Notes under the pieces: generated by a model
Database searches by the model: none
What the model was told of the DNA's origin: nothing
Seen by the model: only the letters and a program-made list of their open reading frames with translations
In this document: positions 38,136-38,911 of the stretch, piece after piece
How the letters are laid out: each line of letters begins with the position of its first letter
Numbering within the stretch: position 1 is the stretch's first letter
Program-made: the position numbers and the translations under genes
Assembly (NCBI GenBank): GCA_964443525.1
Contig: CAYUCY010000007.1
Span: forward strand, 1 to 38,911
Direction: 5' to 3'
Length of the DNA stretch: 38,911 nucleotides
Origin: CAYUCY01 sp964443525
GTDB taxonomy: Bacteria > Pseudomonadota > Alphaproteobacteria > Caedimonadales > Caedimonadaceae

Positions 38136-38911
38136 TTATGTGGGGTTCGGGAGAGTGGCCACGGTTTCCTCCACGTCCGTGAAGCTGGGGCGATGATTGC
38201 TCATAATCGTCTTACGTGCAAATTCGAGTGCGATCGCAGGGGCATATCCCTGAAGGTAGGCAAGGAGACCTGCTTTCATGCACTGATAGTACTTGGCTTC
38301 TTCTTCATAAAGAGCATTTAAAATGGTGCCGATGGGGCTCACGATCCCATAGGCTAAAAAGACGCCCAGAAAGGTTCCGACGAGAGCGCCACCGATCATC
38401 TTTCCTAAGATGTCTGGCGGTTGATCGATTGCTGCCATGGTTTTAATGACCCCTAATACGGCTGCTACAATACCGAGAGCGGGCAGGGCATCACCGACGT
38501 TTGTAAAGGCGTGAGCTAACCGATGTCGCTCCTGATGATGGGTTTCAAGCTCTTCATTGATAATATCCTCCATTTGATGGGGATTTTCAGAGCCCATGGT
38601 CATCATGCGAAGATAGTCACACAAAAACTCAACCGCATGGTGATTATTGAGAAACTTGGGAAAACGGGTAAAGAGGGGACTTTCTTCCGGATTTTCAATG
38701 TGTTTTTCAACAGCCAGCATTCCCTTGCTTTTTGCAAGTTTGAAGATCGAATACATGACGCTCAGGAGCTCCAAATAGTCCTCGCGGCTAAAAGGGGATC
38801 CTTTAAGCATGTCCGAGAACGCAGATCCGATCTTTCCGATAACATCTTTGGGATTAGCAATTAAAAAAGCGCCTGCTGCTGCGCCTGCGATGATAACCAT
38901 TTCCATCGGCG
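38136..38911 (-). CDS. motA: flagellar motor stator protein MotA (5' end beyond window)
   Basis: MotA forms the proton channel with MotB and contacts the rotor. The frame is open to the right edge; the visible 258 residues begin PMEMVIIAGAAAGAFLIANP, which in relatives lies about 30 residues after the start, so the first membrane helix is cut off. The cytoplasmic loop has the rotor-contact region (FTRFPKFLNNHHAVEFLCDYLRMMT, EELETHHQERHR), followed by the last two helices DALPALGIVAAVLGVIKTM and IGGALVGTFLGVFLAYGIVSP. It is followed by motB, 18 bases on. Confidence 0.95.
   Translation of the reverse strand, partial: PMEMVIIAGAAAGAFLIANPKDVIGKIGSAFSDMLKGSPFSREDYLELLSVMYSIFKLAKSKGMLAVEKHIENPEESPLFTRFPKFLNNHHAVEFLCDYLRMMTMGSENPHQMEDIINEELETHHQERHRLAHAFTNVGDALPALGIVAAVLGVIKTMAAIDQPPDILGKMIGGALVGTFLGVFLAYGIVSPIGTILNALYEEEAKYYQCMKAGLLAYLQGYAPAIALEFARKTIMSNHRPSFTDVEETVATLPNPT

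Noticed and set aside
1..38911. CRISPR array, insertion sequence, prophage, toxin-antitoxin or restriction system
   Set aside because: No regularly spaced repeats, transposase, integrase, phage structural or defence genes were seen on either strand.

Overview
The window is an ordinary-looking stretch of an alphaproteobacterial chromosome. Several features place it there: a Tim44-like protein, SURF1, the CoxF-like miniprotein, an M16 processing-peptidase-type protease, a DUF2125 domain, a malic enzyme fused to a phosphotransacetylase-like domain, and the block smr-mltA-tim44 / secB / dnaQ-coaE. Base composition is moderate. The gene set is respiratory (aa3-type cytochrome oxidase, ubiquinone hydroxylase) and includes motA-motB. 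Several expected genes are missing from their usual places (aroB after aroK; maf and aroE before coaE; fxsA near secB), the shikimate kinase has a broken signature, and two gene remnants are present. This suggests a lineage undergoing gene loss, perhaps a host-associated one (Holosporales- or Rickettsiales-like). That placement is inference; no rRNA is in view.

Layout. 1-8.6 kb, all plus strand: shikimate kinase, family-4-type uracil-DNA glycosylase, Bcr/CflA-type MFS exporter, CPA2 antiporter, RNase HII, a YdcF-like protein, a PlsC-DUF2125 fusion and an MscS channel. 8.6-12.3 kb: alpha/beta hydrolase, rsmD, lipB (minus), tRNA-Leu(GAG), an alanyl-tRNA-editing gene remnant and an SDR gene. 12.5-19 kb: maeB, mgtE, a small secreted protein, isovaleryl-CoA dehydrogenase and thiolase, tightly spaced. 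19-20.2 kb: a secreted hydrolase on minus. 20.4-25.2 kb: coxB-coxA-ctaB-coxF-ctaG, then a Bax-inhibitor-1-type protein with its own strong promoter and a terminator. 25.2-31.3 kb on minus: yejA-like, coxC, surf1, a GrpB-GNAT fusion, a frameshifted monooxygenase-like remnant and the M16 peptidase. The cox locus is therefore split into two oppositely oriented blocks. 31.4-32.6 kb: a UbiH/Coq6-type hydroxylase. 32.9-35 kb: smr (interrupted by a run of Ns), mltA and tim44. 35.1-36.9 kb: secB convergent with dnaQ-coaE. 36.9-37.2 kb: an A+T-rich intergenic region with one perfect and two near-perfect DnaA boxes. 37.2 kb to the end: motB and a partial motA.

How the genes work together: coxB/A/C with ctaB, coxF, ctaG and surf1 make and assemble cytochrome c oxidase, and the UbiH-type enzyme supports the quinone pool. 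MaeB, isovaleryl-CoA dehydrogenase and thiolase feed pyruvate, acetyl-CoA and acyl-CoA metabolism. SecB, Tim44 and MltA serve the envelope; DnaQ, RNase HII and the glycosylase serve genome maintenance.

The most interesting non-coding signal is the coaE-motB intergenic region, a good candidate for the chromosomal replication origin. I found no CRISPR array, insertion sequence, phage or defence system, and no convincing wholly new system.
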